Source: Methylovirgula sp.
GTDB lineage: Bacteria > Pseudomonadota > Alphaproteobacteria > Rhizobiales > Beijerinckiaceae
Direction: 5' to 3'
Assembly (NCBI GenBank): GCA_025356505.1
Contig: JANXSV010000450.1
Coordinates: forward strand, 1-5,789
DNA length: 5,789 nucleotides
Numbering within the stretch: the stretch's first letter is position 1; every line of letters starts with the position of its first letter. The notes under the pieces are model-generated. The model saw nothing but the letters and a program-made list of their open reading frames with translations, searched no databases and had not been told where the DNA came from. Made by a program: the position numbers and the translations under genes. Positions 1-5,620 of this stretch are shown piece after piece.

Positions 1-604
1 TGCCGGCACTTAGGGCTTGCAGCAAACTCTCGCCTGCCACGCCGCCGCCCACCACCACAGCCCGCCTTTCTACTCGACCTGTCTTCATCATACGGCGGAT
101 GACCAGCGAAAATGCGCCGCGTTCAAGGAGTAACCCGACCAGCCCGATGAAATAGGTGCTTGCCAGCCATACCCGAGAGAACATTTCGCCCGAGCGCAGG
201 AATATCAACATGCCGAGGCCAATAAGGAACACCAGCGACCATGCCCCGGCAATTCGGAAACCCTGAAGCAGTGGCATATGAAAGGCCGCGGTTCTGTTTA
301 CAGAAAACACCTGAAACATCACGAGGCCCAGCGACGCCAATCCCAAAACAGCGGCGACGTACATGCTAACCGGACCGTTGATAGAATTGCGATAGAGCTG
401 ATAGGCGAGCGTGCCCGAAAGACACAAAACACCGAAATCAGCGCCGCGCAGCAATCCCGAAATCATAAGGGGGGACAGGGTTCGTTTCGGTAGGCTCGTT
501 GCTATGGCTTCAGCGCGGTCGGATAGGGGCGTTGAAGCTCCGGCCGTTTTGTTATCGTCGCTCTGTCCGACTTGCCTCAAGTCATTAGGGGTAAAGAAAT
601 TCAT
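1..604 (-). CDS. Polyprenyl-phosphate sugar-1-phosphate transferase (PHPT, WcaJ/ExoY-like), N-terminal part, cut by the left edge
   Basis: The reading frame starts at ATG 604-602 and stays open to position 1, giving 201 complete residues. An in-frame stop at 616-614 with no start codon after it makes this the most upstream possible start; the ribosome binding site is weak. Residues 1-45 are polar and probably cytoplasmic. Four hydrophobic stretches follow (about 52-70, 81-103, 114-136 and 144-163), then a basic loop, then RRAVVVGGGVAGESLLQAL at 181-198. That is a beta strand followed by a glycine-rich turn, as in the CoA-binding-like Rossmann domain in the middle of WcaJ-type enzymes. In this family the C-terminal catalytic domain, absent here, transfers a sugar-1-phosphate from a nucleotide sugar to undecaprenyl phosphate in the inner membrane, the first step of exopolysaccharide assembly. 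The gene lies 106 bp downstream of the export lipoprotein gene on the same strand, so co-transcription is likely. The sugar cannot be predicted. The family call rests on topology plus the glycine motif, because the catalytic part is outside the window. Confidence 0.82.
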   Translation of the reverse strand, partial: MNFFTPNDLRQVGQSDDNKTAGASTPLSDRAEAIATSLPKRTLSPLMISGLLRGADFGVLCLSGTLAYQLYRNSINGPVSMYVAAVLGLASLGLVMFQVFSVNRTAAFHMPLLQGFRIAGAWSLVFLIGLGMLIFLRSGEMFSRVWLASTYFIGLVGLLLERGAFSLVIRRMMKTGRVERRAVVVGGGVAGESLLQALSAG

Positions 605-710
605 CGAACACGCTCAAATTGAACCTCAAACAGATCATAGCCTGTTTTCAGACATCTTGAGCTTTTTTGTTGAAAGAACGTTTAACTCGAGTCGCAATAA
701 TTTTGCGATA
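605..710 (-). other. Intergenic gap between the OPX and PHPT genes, with two small inverted repeats
   Basis: This 106-bp gap is AT-rich and holds no credible gene. Close to the OPX stop codon are two perfect 5-bp inverted repeats: CGCAA/TTGCG at 693-697 and 703-707, and GATAT/ATATC at 707-711 and 717-721, the second overlapping the end of the coding region. Neither is followed by a T tract on the minus strand, so they are too weak to call a terminator. ACTCGAGT at 685-692 is an 8-bp palindrome overlapping a GANTC site (689-693). I see no convincing promoter, so the simplest reading is read-through from the OPX gene into the PHPT gene. Confidence 0.35.
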
Positions 711-1277
711 TCAAAAATATCTTTCGGTGATGGTAATAGTGTCCCCGGGCAGGATGGGCTGGAATAGAGCAACCGGGGATTTTACAAGGCGTCCATCAAT
801 CACGCGGGTGATTTGCGCGCTATTTCGTGATGCCCGAGGGCCAAAACCTCCTGCGATTGCGACAGCAGTTTCCACAGTCATGCCATTGACGAAGGGATAT
901 TGTCCCGCTGTTGCAACTTCGCCGAGGATAAAAAACGGTCGGAAAGCCTCGACTTCCGCTGATACTTTCGGATCGCGCAGAAAACCGCCACGTAGCCTGC
1001 CTGCGATTTCATCGGCCAGCTGGGGCGCTGTGCGACCTTGCGCCTTGACCACGCCGATGAGCGGTACTGAAACATTGCCGCTGCCATCGACTGAATATGA
1101 ATTCGAAAGGCTATCCTGGCCAAAAACAATTATGCGCACCCTATCGCCGCCAGCTAGCGTGTAGGGCCGGTTTAGCTGAGAAGGAGGGAGTGAGGTCAGA
1201 TATTGCGGCTGCGCGCACCCGGCAAAAGCCGAAAGCGCAAGAAAGCCAACCATTATACCTTTTTTGAATTTCATCAT
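711..1277 (-). CDS. Outer-membrane polysaccharide export lipoprotein (OPX, Wza/ExoF-like, short class)
   Basis: The protein has 188 residues. Lys/Arg-poor residues 7-20 form a signal peptide core ending in FAGC, so Cys21 is the probable lipidation site; Phe at -3 is a little unusual for a lipobox. Residues 39-110 match the polysaccharide export (Poly_export) domain: YTLAGGDRVRI, a VDGSGNVSVPLIG stretch at 63-75, a G-T-x-x-QLADEI helix at 81-91 and RDPKVSAEVE at 101-110. Residues 112-152 form one SLBB-type beta-grasp unit (FFILGEVATAGQYPFVNGMT, then VAIAGGFG), and the end, LPGDTITITERYF, is a typical closing strand. OPX proteins form the periplasmic or outer-membrane exit for polysaccharide, working with a PCP in the inner membrane. 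At 188 residues this one lacks the extra domains and C-terminal pore helix of the roughly 380-residue Wza, so it belongs to the short class. Two tandem ATGs (1277 and 1274) are possible starts; the nearest purine-rich tract is about 23 bases upstream, so translation initiation looks weak. It is transcribed divergently from the PCP gene. Confidence 0.93.
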   Translation of the reverse strand: MMKFKKGIMVGFLALSAFAGCAQPQYLTSLPPSQLNRPYTLAGGDRVRIIVFGQDSLSNSYSVDGSGNVSVPLIGVVKAQGRTAPQLADEIAGRLRGGFLRDPKVSAEVEAFRPFFILGEVATAGQYPFVNGMTVETAVAIAGGFGPRASRNSAQITRVIDGRLVKSPVALFQPILPGDTITITERYF

Positions 1278-1317
1278 GAGACCCGCAATACTCGTACTAT
1301 CTCTTCCTTAGACGGTT

Positions 1318-1325
1318 ATGGTTAA
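1318..1325 (-). promoter_or_regulatory. Candidate CtrA half-site (TTAACCAT) upstream of the OPX gene
   Basis: The minus strand reads TTAACCAT, the well-known CtrA half-site of alphaproteobacteria, 41-48 bases upstream of the OPX start codon. An exact 8-mer has a low expected count in a window this size (about 0.2 on both strands at even base composition), and its position in an upstream region fits regulation. A single half-site remains weak evidence without knowing the organism. Confidence 0.35.
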
Positions 1326-1380
1326 AAATCCGTGTCAGGGAGATGGCGAATGCACGCCGCAGGAGTCGTTTGGCTCAATC

Positions 1381-1399
1381 TTAACGTGGCAGTAACCAT
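1381..1399 (+). promoter_or_regulatory. Candidate CtrA full site upstream of the PCP gene
   Basis: TTAA at 1381-1384, seven bases, then GTAAC at 1392-1396 match the CtrA consensus TTAA-N7-TTAAC at 8 of 9 fixed positions. The right half extends to GTAACCAT (1392-1399), one mismatch from the extended half-site TTAACCAT. It lies 30-48 bases upstream of the PCP start codon, a position that could overlap a promoter -35 or -10 region. The match is seen in the sequence; regulation by CtrA is inferred. Confidence 0.35.
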
Positions 1400-1428
1400 G
1401 TTTGAGTTGAATGGTGGAGCCATGAGGC

Positions 1429-3285
1429 ATGGCGGGCAAGATTCGACTTTCCAGAGCAGCGCACATGAAAAACGAGCCTTTTAGGGTGATGGCTGATTTA
1501 GGGCTTGTTATCTTGCTCAGCAGTTCTGCGCTATTCGTGTCAGCCTGGTTCAGTTCGCACAATCAAACTTCTGCTGCAGTGGCGCATGTTCTTGTCGAGC
1601 GGGCGGCGCTTTCTATGGACGCCGAGTTGGAAGGTTTGCGCGCGCCCGCTTTGGTAAAAGCGGTTACCGACAATCTGCCGGAAGCTAGCAGAAATTTATT
1701 CATGTCATCTGCGGATGTGAAAAGTTCTCCCCTATCGATGTTGAAAGCTTTTGCCTCACGCTGGGGATTGGCTGCTTCGGACCGCGCATCGGAAGCCGGT
1801 TCCTCGAATATTCCTGAGCGCTGGGCGCAGGTCGTCGAAACTGGAATTGAGCCGCATACTCTTGTTCTTCGTATTGTTGTGGCGCTGCCCGATCCAGAGC
1901 TTGCCGTTTCCGTAGCCAACGCGCTTGCCAGAAAATATGTTGAAACCGCGCCGCAAGCACACAGGGTCGGTGAAACGGAGCCACTGCAGCAGAAGATTGA
2001 GACTCTGCAAAGACGATTGCAAACTGCTCGAGCGTCTACCTTGGTCGAACTTCCAGAGAGCGATCAACTGCGTCAGCGCGACGAAACTATTGCAGAACTC
2101 CTCAAACAAAAACGCATTTTTGATGCGGCCGAGCAACTCGATTCCGAAAGCTTGCGTGCTCTTGCGCTTGAGCGATTGAAGGTAAAGGAAGAAATTGCGG
2201 TACAATCCCGGACTTTACTCGATCAACATCCGCGGATGATTGAACTCAGGGAGCAATTGGCACGTGTCGAGGCCGAAGTGCGAAACGGTGTTGTTCTTGC
2301 TGCATCGGCGTTGCATAGGCAGGTTCAGAGGATCGAAGGTGGTGTAAAAACTGCGCAGATTGATGATGTTGCCTCCCTTGAGCAGCAGCTCACCATGCTG
2401 CAACAAAAGCTCAACGATGAGTTGCTGCGGGTTGCAAACGGGAATGCAGCTTCCATCGTAGCGCAGCCGGATCGGATTGTTGTTCCGGCTGAACTGCCAA
2501 CACCCGTCCTCTTTTGGCAGAGCGTGGCTAAGTCGCGAGACAGCGCCCTTTATGGTGCAGGCATGGGGCTGGGCTTGGCAGTTTTGCGCAGGGCGGGCCG
2601 TAGGTCAAAGTCGATTCTGCTTCGCCCCGTCGCGTTAAGCAAACCGCGCTCAGTGTCTGCCTTGGCCGAATCGGAGGCACAATTACAGGACTTCTTAGCG
2701 TTCACGGAGGCCGCACGGACGCAAAAACTGACTGCTTCTATTTCCCGGTTTCATACAGCAAACGGCGAGGCAGCAAGGCTGAGCGAAGTTTTAGGGTCTA
2801 AAGAGGCCCATCACGTTATTTTAAACATGAGCGCGGGTGTTCAAGGGGGGCTGGTCGGGCAATTGCTAGCGCAAGATCACACAGCTTCAATCTGTCTTAT
2901 CGATTTACAGCGCTCTGGAGCTAAAAATCAGCCTGGCTTGAGTGAGGTCCTTAATGGTCACATCGCCGTGGACGACGCTATCTTGCGAGATGTGTCGGAT
3001 AAATTTGACTATATTCCGCCGGGCGTATCCCATCGGAGCAGCTTTGGGCTTGAACTGGTTGTTTTAACCCTGCAGGACTTCTACGAGATCGTGGTTATTG
3101 AGGGTATTGATGTTTTATCCGACGATTTCGAAACTCTGTCTTCCTTGATAACAGTATGTTTGCTCCCTGCTAGAGATGCTGTTTCCGAAACTGACCTTTA
3201 CACTGAGCAAGTGCTGGTTTCCGAAAACTGCCCCCACATATTATTTGAAGCAAACTCTGACAGCGTCAGGCGCAAGGCGGCTTGA
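1429..3285 (+). CDS. Polysaccharide co-polymerase (PCP, GumC/Wzz type) fused to a degenerate BY-kinase-like domain
   Basis: The protein has 618 residues. One hydrophobic segment (about 22-42) follows a short basic N-terminus, then comes a periplasmic region that begins with the Wzz-like domain. Residues 184-337 are long heptad-rich helices, including QHPRMIELREQL at 266-277, a hallmark of the GumC-type coiled coil. A proline-spaced stretch (353-360) and a short glycine-rich hydrophobic segment (about 372-387) mark the second membrane span. Residues 460-600 follow the fold order of a bacterial tyrosine kinase/ParA-like ATPase: strand VILNMSAG, strand ICLIDLQR, GLSEVLNG (503-510), DYIPPG (527-532), strand YEIVVIEGID. 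The nucleotide-binding residues are missing: no GK[ST] at 468-480, no second Asp in the Walker A' position, Glu558 in place of the Walker B Asp, and no C-terminal tyrosine cluster. It probably controls polymerisation and couples export to the OPX protein without kinase activity. ATG 1429 has GGTGGAG 9 bases upstream; ATG 1465 is an alternative. Confidence 0.9.
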   Translation: MAGKIRLSRAAHMKNEPFRVMADLGLVILLSSSALFVSAWFSSHNQTSAAVAHVLVERAALSMDAELEGLRAPALVKAVTDNLPEASRNLFMSSADVKSSPLSMLKAFASRWGLAASDRASEAGSSNIPERWAQVVETGIEPHTLVLRIVVALPDPELAVSVANALARKYVETAPQAHRVGETEPLQQKIETLQRRLQTARASTLVELPESDQLRQRDETIAELLKQKRIFDAAEQLDSESLRALALERLKVKEEIAVQSRTLLDQHPRMIELREQLARVEAEVRNGVVLAASALHRQVQRIEGGVKTAQIDDVASLEQQLTMLQQKLNDELLRVANGNAASIVAQPDRIVVPAELPTPVLFWQSVAKSRDSALYGAGMGLGLAVLRRAGRRSKSILLRPVALSKPRSVSALAESEAQLQDFLAFTEAARTQKLTASISRFHTANGEAARLSEVLGSKEAHHVILNMSAGVQGGLVGQLLAQDHTASICLIDLQRSGAKNQPGLSEVLNGHIAVDDAILRDVSDKFDYIPPGVSHRSSFGLELVVLTLQDFYEIVVIEGIDVLSDDFETLSSLITVCLLPARDAVSETDLYTEQVLVSENCPHILFEANSDSVRRKAA

Positions 3286-3313
3286 AAGGCCGGTTGGTTT
3301 AAAGGCTGGTTGG
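3285..3313. repeat. Short direct repeat in the convergent gap
   Basis: AAAGGCCGGTTGG (3285-3297) and AAAGGCTGGTTGG (3301-3313) match at 12 of 13 positions with a 16-base period. They nearly fill the 33-bp gap between the stop codons of two convergent genes. No inverted repeat that could form a bidirectional terminator is visible in the gap. It could be a small local tandem duplication. Confidence 0.5.
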
Positions 3314-3318
3314 CAACG

Positions 3319-4824
3319 CTAAAATTTTCGGCCCCACGCCGAGCCATCGATGACTTCCAGATCTCCGGCACGGTTGAAAATGTGCAGCTTTCTACCGCTC
3401 CAGAGAGGATCTGCGGCCAGAGTTGCGATCTTTCTCTGATCGAAACCCTCGTTATCAAGGCGGGTGATTTCCATCATATTGACGCTTTTGCCATAATAGC
3501 GTTTGCAGTCTTGTACGGGGCGAAGCAGTTTACCTTTGTGGCGAAACACTGCTCCTGCCGGGCGCGCATGGGCCGAATCGATCAACACAGGATTTGCCCC
3601 GAGCGGCACCCAAGGGCCACGAAAGTTTGGTGCGGTCCAGATATTCAGCATATCTGAATAGCTGCCACCTTCATCACGAACGGTCGCCATCATCCACCAC
3701 TGATCGTTGTGTTGAAAAACGGTGGCGTCCGAGATTTCAACGTCAGAGAGTAGGGTGGCCTCCTGCGTCCACTTTTCGGGATAGTTCGTTGCTCTATACA
3801 GCGTAAGGTTTCTTGAGGTCGAGCTTTCGGGAATCATCCACATTTCGTTTTCAGCCTCGAAAACGAAAGGATAGGAAAGGTGCGACCCGATGTTTAAAAC
3901 GGGGCGAGCCGGGCCTGCAGTGCCGTCACTTTCGAACTTGAACACCGAGATTTGGCCAAAGCCCTCTTGGTGAGAGAAGTCCTCGACAAAAACATGCCGC
4001 TCACCACCTCTGGTGACGGGAAAAGGATCAGCATAAAAGCGTTTGCCATCGTCCGGGATCACTTTCCAACCGTTGGTAGGGTGGCGACCGGTTTCTATAA
4101 AATCGAAATCCGCTGCAATGCGCCACCCGACACGCCAGTGAGGTGTGTTGAAGCACAGATGCAGAAGCCTAACTGCCACTGCGCGCGCCAGTCCGAGCAT
4201 TATGACGGATAGTATTCGTGTAGGAACTGGCGCTTTCTTCATTGGCTCTTGGATGTGAAGCTCAGTGCAAGTGCTCAAGTTTCCTGCTAGCGCGGCAAGA
4301 ATTAGGCTGATTGTGCGGGCCGCGACATCATTCATTGCGGAGAGAAGGATGCCCAGATTTTCGACGCCGGGTTGCGCCGATGCGAGACTTGAGCCAGCGC
4401 ACTCGACATCGATGCGTGGCGGGAGGCCTTCCAGCAGTGCATTAAGTTTCGCACCTTCTCCCGAAGCGCCGTTGTAAGTGATCCGCCAAACTGAAGGATT
4501 TTCGTTAAAACTCTTGGACGCTTGCCTCTCGCCGCAAAAATCTATCAGCAGAAAATCTTTGGGCAGCTCTGTGACCCGACTTATCATTCCAGTTGAGGTT
4601 ATCGGCTGAATCATTCCCAGAGAGGGTATCAGGTGCGACAGGCGTTCCAGTTCAAACATGAGGTTTGTGCTGGAGGGGCTGGGTATCTGAGACTTGCCCC
4701 AGACAATGCCGACAGGACCCTTATGTCGTGCTTCGATCCGCTCAACAAGCCTAAGGTGCCAAGCACAAAGTTGCGCGGGGTCCAATCGCAAGATGATTTT
4801 TCCGGTTGACCCCGCAGCGCGCAA
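3319..4824 (-). CDS. GINT1 N-terminal-domain-like protein of polysaccharide loci, 501 residues, TTG start
   Basis: The C-terminal half (about 228-501) resembles the bacterial family often annotated as glucosamine inositolphosphorylceramide transferase, a beta-propeller-like (GH43-type) domain. Motifs in order: WRVGW (230-234), FYADPF (263-268), VEDF (280-283), SYPFVFE (317-323), MIPES (330-334), LYRA (342-345), DATVF (366-370), WTAP and GPW (396-405), ARPAG (420-424), LLRPVQDC (433-440), YYG (443-445) and a closing EVIDG (490-494). Plant GINT1 carries this region in front of a GT64 catalytic domain, which is absent here, so a transferase activity is not shown. Residues 1-190 form a separate mixed alpha/beta domain starting IILRLDPAQL; residues 203-225 are a hydrophobic linker that could touch the membrane. 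The context points to exopolysaccharide synthesis or modification. The start is TTG at 4824-4822, with AAAGG 8 bases upstream; the frame is closed by a stop at 4842-4840, leaving no ATG or GTG further up. It converges on the PCP gene. The exact function is unknown. Confidence 0.8.
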   Translation of the reverse strand: MRAAGSTGKIILRLDPAQLCAWHLRLVERIEARHKGPVGIVWGKSQIPSPSSTNLMFELERLSHLIPSLGMIQPITSTGMISRVTELPKDFLLIDFCGERQASKSFNENPSVWRITYNGASGEGAKLNALLEGLPPRIDVECAGSSLASAQPGVENLGILLSAMNDVAARTISLILAALAGNLSTCTELHIQEPMKKAPVPTRILSVIMLGLARAVAVRLLHLCFNTPHWRVGWRIAADFDFIETGRHPTNGWKVIPDDGKRFYADPFPVTRGGERHVFVEDFSHQEGFGQISVFKFESDGTAGPARPVLNIGSHLSYPFVFEAENEMWMIPESSTSRNLTLYRATNYPEKWTQEATLLSDVEISDATVFQHNDQWWMMATVRDEGGSYSDMLNIWTAPNFRGPWVPLGANPVLIDSAHARPAGAVFRHKGKLLRPVQDCKRYYGKSVNMMEITRLDNEGFDQRKIATLAADPLWSGRKLHIFNRAGDLEVIDGSAWGRKF

Positions 4825-5166
4825 AATGGAAGCCTTTAGTCAATGAGAAACACAAGCGCCGACCATTCATGATTTTGTGAACGTTTCGGAGATCATATCT
4901 GCGCATAGATTGGTTATTTGAATGTGAAGCAGAAGTATGACGAAACAGCAGGGCTGCCCCAGTTATTTGAGGAAGTGCTTTATGCTCTCGCAATAAAAAA
5001 AAAAGTGTGCTACCAGCGCGGTCGATTGATGAAAAAAGCCAAGGATTGAAACGGGTTCTTCGCGCCTACTTCATCTCTTCGACGGCGTTTCAGTTTGAGG
5101 GTTGATTGCACAGCTGAAGAATCGTCCGAGTGGATAAAAGTTTAACCATTAACAAGGATTTGCACG
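4825..5166. promoter_or_regulatory. 342-bp divergent intergenic region between the GINT-like gene and acpP
   Basis: I find no credible gene here. The region should hold the promoters of the minus-strand GINT-like gene and of plus-strand acpP. For acpP, TTGAAA (5046-5051), 17 bases, CTTCAT (5069-5074) is a loose match to the alphaproteobacterial sigma-70 pattern; TTGAGG (5095-5100), 16 bases, AAGAAT (5117-5122) is a second loose match. For the minus strand, TATGAT (4897-4892) resembles a -10 but has no good -35. Other visible items are a run of ten A at 4995-5004, the small palindrome AGATCATATCT at 4890-4900, and a GANTC site at 5119-5123. The promoters are candidates only. Confidence 0.4.
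5142..5153 (+). promoter_or_regulatory. TTAACCATTAAC motif in the acpP leader
   Basis: TTAACCAT (5142-5149) is the same 8-mer found upstream of the OPX gene and is followed at once by TTAAC (5149-5153). It lies directly before the acpP ribosome binding site AAGGA (5154-5158), 8 bases before the ATG. Its place in the probable 5' leader makes it either a repressor-type site or simply an AT-rich translation enhancer. Spacing between the two TTAA elements is 3 bases, not the 7 of a full CtrA site. Confidence 0.3.
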
Positions 5167-5406
5167 ATGAGCGATGTCGCCGAACGGGTAAAGAAGATCG
5201 TAATTGAACATTTGGGCGTTGAAGGCGACAAAGTTGTCGAGGGCGCAAACTTTATCGACGATTTGGGTGCCGACTCTCTGGATACGGTCGAATTGGTAAT
5301 GGCATTCGAAGAAGAGTTCGGCGTTGAAATCCCAGACGATGCGGCTGAACAAATCCAGACCGTTGGCGACGCGGTGAAATTTCTGACTAAAAACGCCAAA
5401 GCATAA
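5167..5406 (+). CDS. acpP: Acyl carrier protein AcpP
   Basis: The 79-residue acidic protein is full length and typical of the family. The [17 protein letters not shown] motif at 36-52 contains Ser37, which receives the 4'-phosphopantetheine arm from AcpS; helix II follows and ends with [14 protein letters not shown]. In the cytoplasm the holo-protein carries growing acyl chains for the type II fatty acid synthase and supplies acyl groups for phospholipid and lipid A synthesis. The start is supported by AAGGA at 5154-5158, 8 bases upstream of ATG. The N-terminus [12 protein letters not shown] is the usual alphaproteobacterial form. fabF follows 214 bp downstream on the same strand; a hairpin in between suggests partial separation of their transcripts, fitting the much higher protein demand for ACP. 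The C-terminal NAKA tail is variable in the family. Confidence 0.98.
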   Translation: MSDVAERVKKIVIEHLGVEGDKVVEGANFIDDLGADSLDTVELVMAFEEEFGVEIPDDAAEQIQTVGDAVKFLTKNAKA

Positions 5407-5620
5407 CGCTCGTCGAACCTGTTCGAAACATTGCAAGGGTCGGCTGGTTCCGGCCCTTGTTCATGCTGGAAGCTCTCATCGCAATTTCGCCTGTTCGCGC
5501 TTTCCGCGGAAATATATCATCAGGTCTCTGCAAAGGTGCGACTCGTGCAGTGTGCGACTGCGCTAGCATAGGTTGGCGATTTAACCACCACAGATACGTT
5601 AAGCAGGGTTGAGGGTGATC
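5407..5620 (+). promoter_or_regulatory. acpP-fabF intergenic region with a palindrome and short repeats
   Basis: The 214 bp contain no gene. After the acpP hairpin comes the perfect 12-bp palindrome TTTCCGCGGAAA (5501-5512), followed by AT-rich ATATAT. Then GTGCGACT occurs twice (5536-5543 and 5552-5559) with a 16-base period, and GTGCAGT (5545-5551) lies between the copies. TTAACCAC at 5581-5588 is close to the motif upstream of acpP and the OPX gene. A GANTC site lies at 5540-5544. The fabF ribosome binding site GAGGG is at 5611-5615. I cannot pick a -35/-10 pair for a fabF promoter, but the length and content suggest one exists. Confidence 0.4.
5434..5459 (+). terminator. Hairpin downstream of acpP, weak intrinsic terminator candidate
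   Basis: CAAGGGTCGG (5434-5443) pairs with CCGGCCCTTG (5450-5459) across a 6-base loop: ten base pairs, one of them a G-U wobble, GC-rich near the loop. Only two T follow (TTCATG), so a classic U tract is missing and termination may be partial. A smaller hairpin, TCGAA/TTCGA with a 4-base loop, sits just before it at 5413-5426. The location 27 bases after the acpP stop supports a role in ending or stabilising the acpP transcript. Confidence 0.6.

Larger units (their letters stand above)
1278..1428. promoter_or_regulatory. Divergent intergenic region between the OPX and PCP genes, expected to hold both promoters
   Basis: The 151 bp separate two divergent polysaccharide genes, so both promoters should lie here. 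I cannot assign a -35/-10 pair with confidence in either direction. The region does carry two sequences resembling CtrA sites, listed separately, and one GANTC site at 1363-1367 (GAGTC), the target of CcrM-type cell-cycle methylation in alphaproteobacteria. GGTTAT and GGTTAA stand in direct tandem at 1314-1325. The promoter role is inferred from gene orientation. Confidence 0.6.

Noticed and set aside
625..660. Six-codon minus-strand peptide (ATG at 657) before the PHPT gene as a leader peptide
   Set aside because: No run of regulatory codons, no attenuator-like hairpin series and no ribosome binding site beyond a weak AAG; chance occurrence is likely.
278..767. Overlapping plus-strand reading frames of 71 and 118 residues
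   Set aside because: They are antisense to the start of the PHPT gene and the following gap, have no family resemblance and read as low-complexity basic peptides.
667..1164. 165-residue plus-strand reading frame
   Set aside because: It lies almost wholly opposite the well-supported OPX gene, and its translation shows no recognisable domain.
1422..1484. ATG at 1422 as start of a 20-residue upstream peptide before the PCP
   Set aside because: The GGAG element is only 2 bases away, too close for initiation, and fits ATG 1429 instead; the peptide has no recognisable feature.
1563..2205. Minus-strand reading frames of 94-149 residues
   Set aside because: All are antisense to the PCP gene, whose domain order explains this stretch.
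4890..4900. AGATCATATCT small palindrome as an operator
   Set aside because: Only 4 bp per arm; such sequences are common by chance in AT-rich gaps.
4751..4993. 80-residue minus-strand frame across the start of the GINT-like gene
   Set aside because: It begins with TTG right after a T run with no ribosome binding site, overlaps the GINT-like start in another frame and shows no domain.
5142..5569. Minus-strand frames of 60-95 residues opposite acpP and its downstream gap
   Set aside because: They mirror the highly conserved acpP codons or its hairpin region; no independent support.
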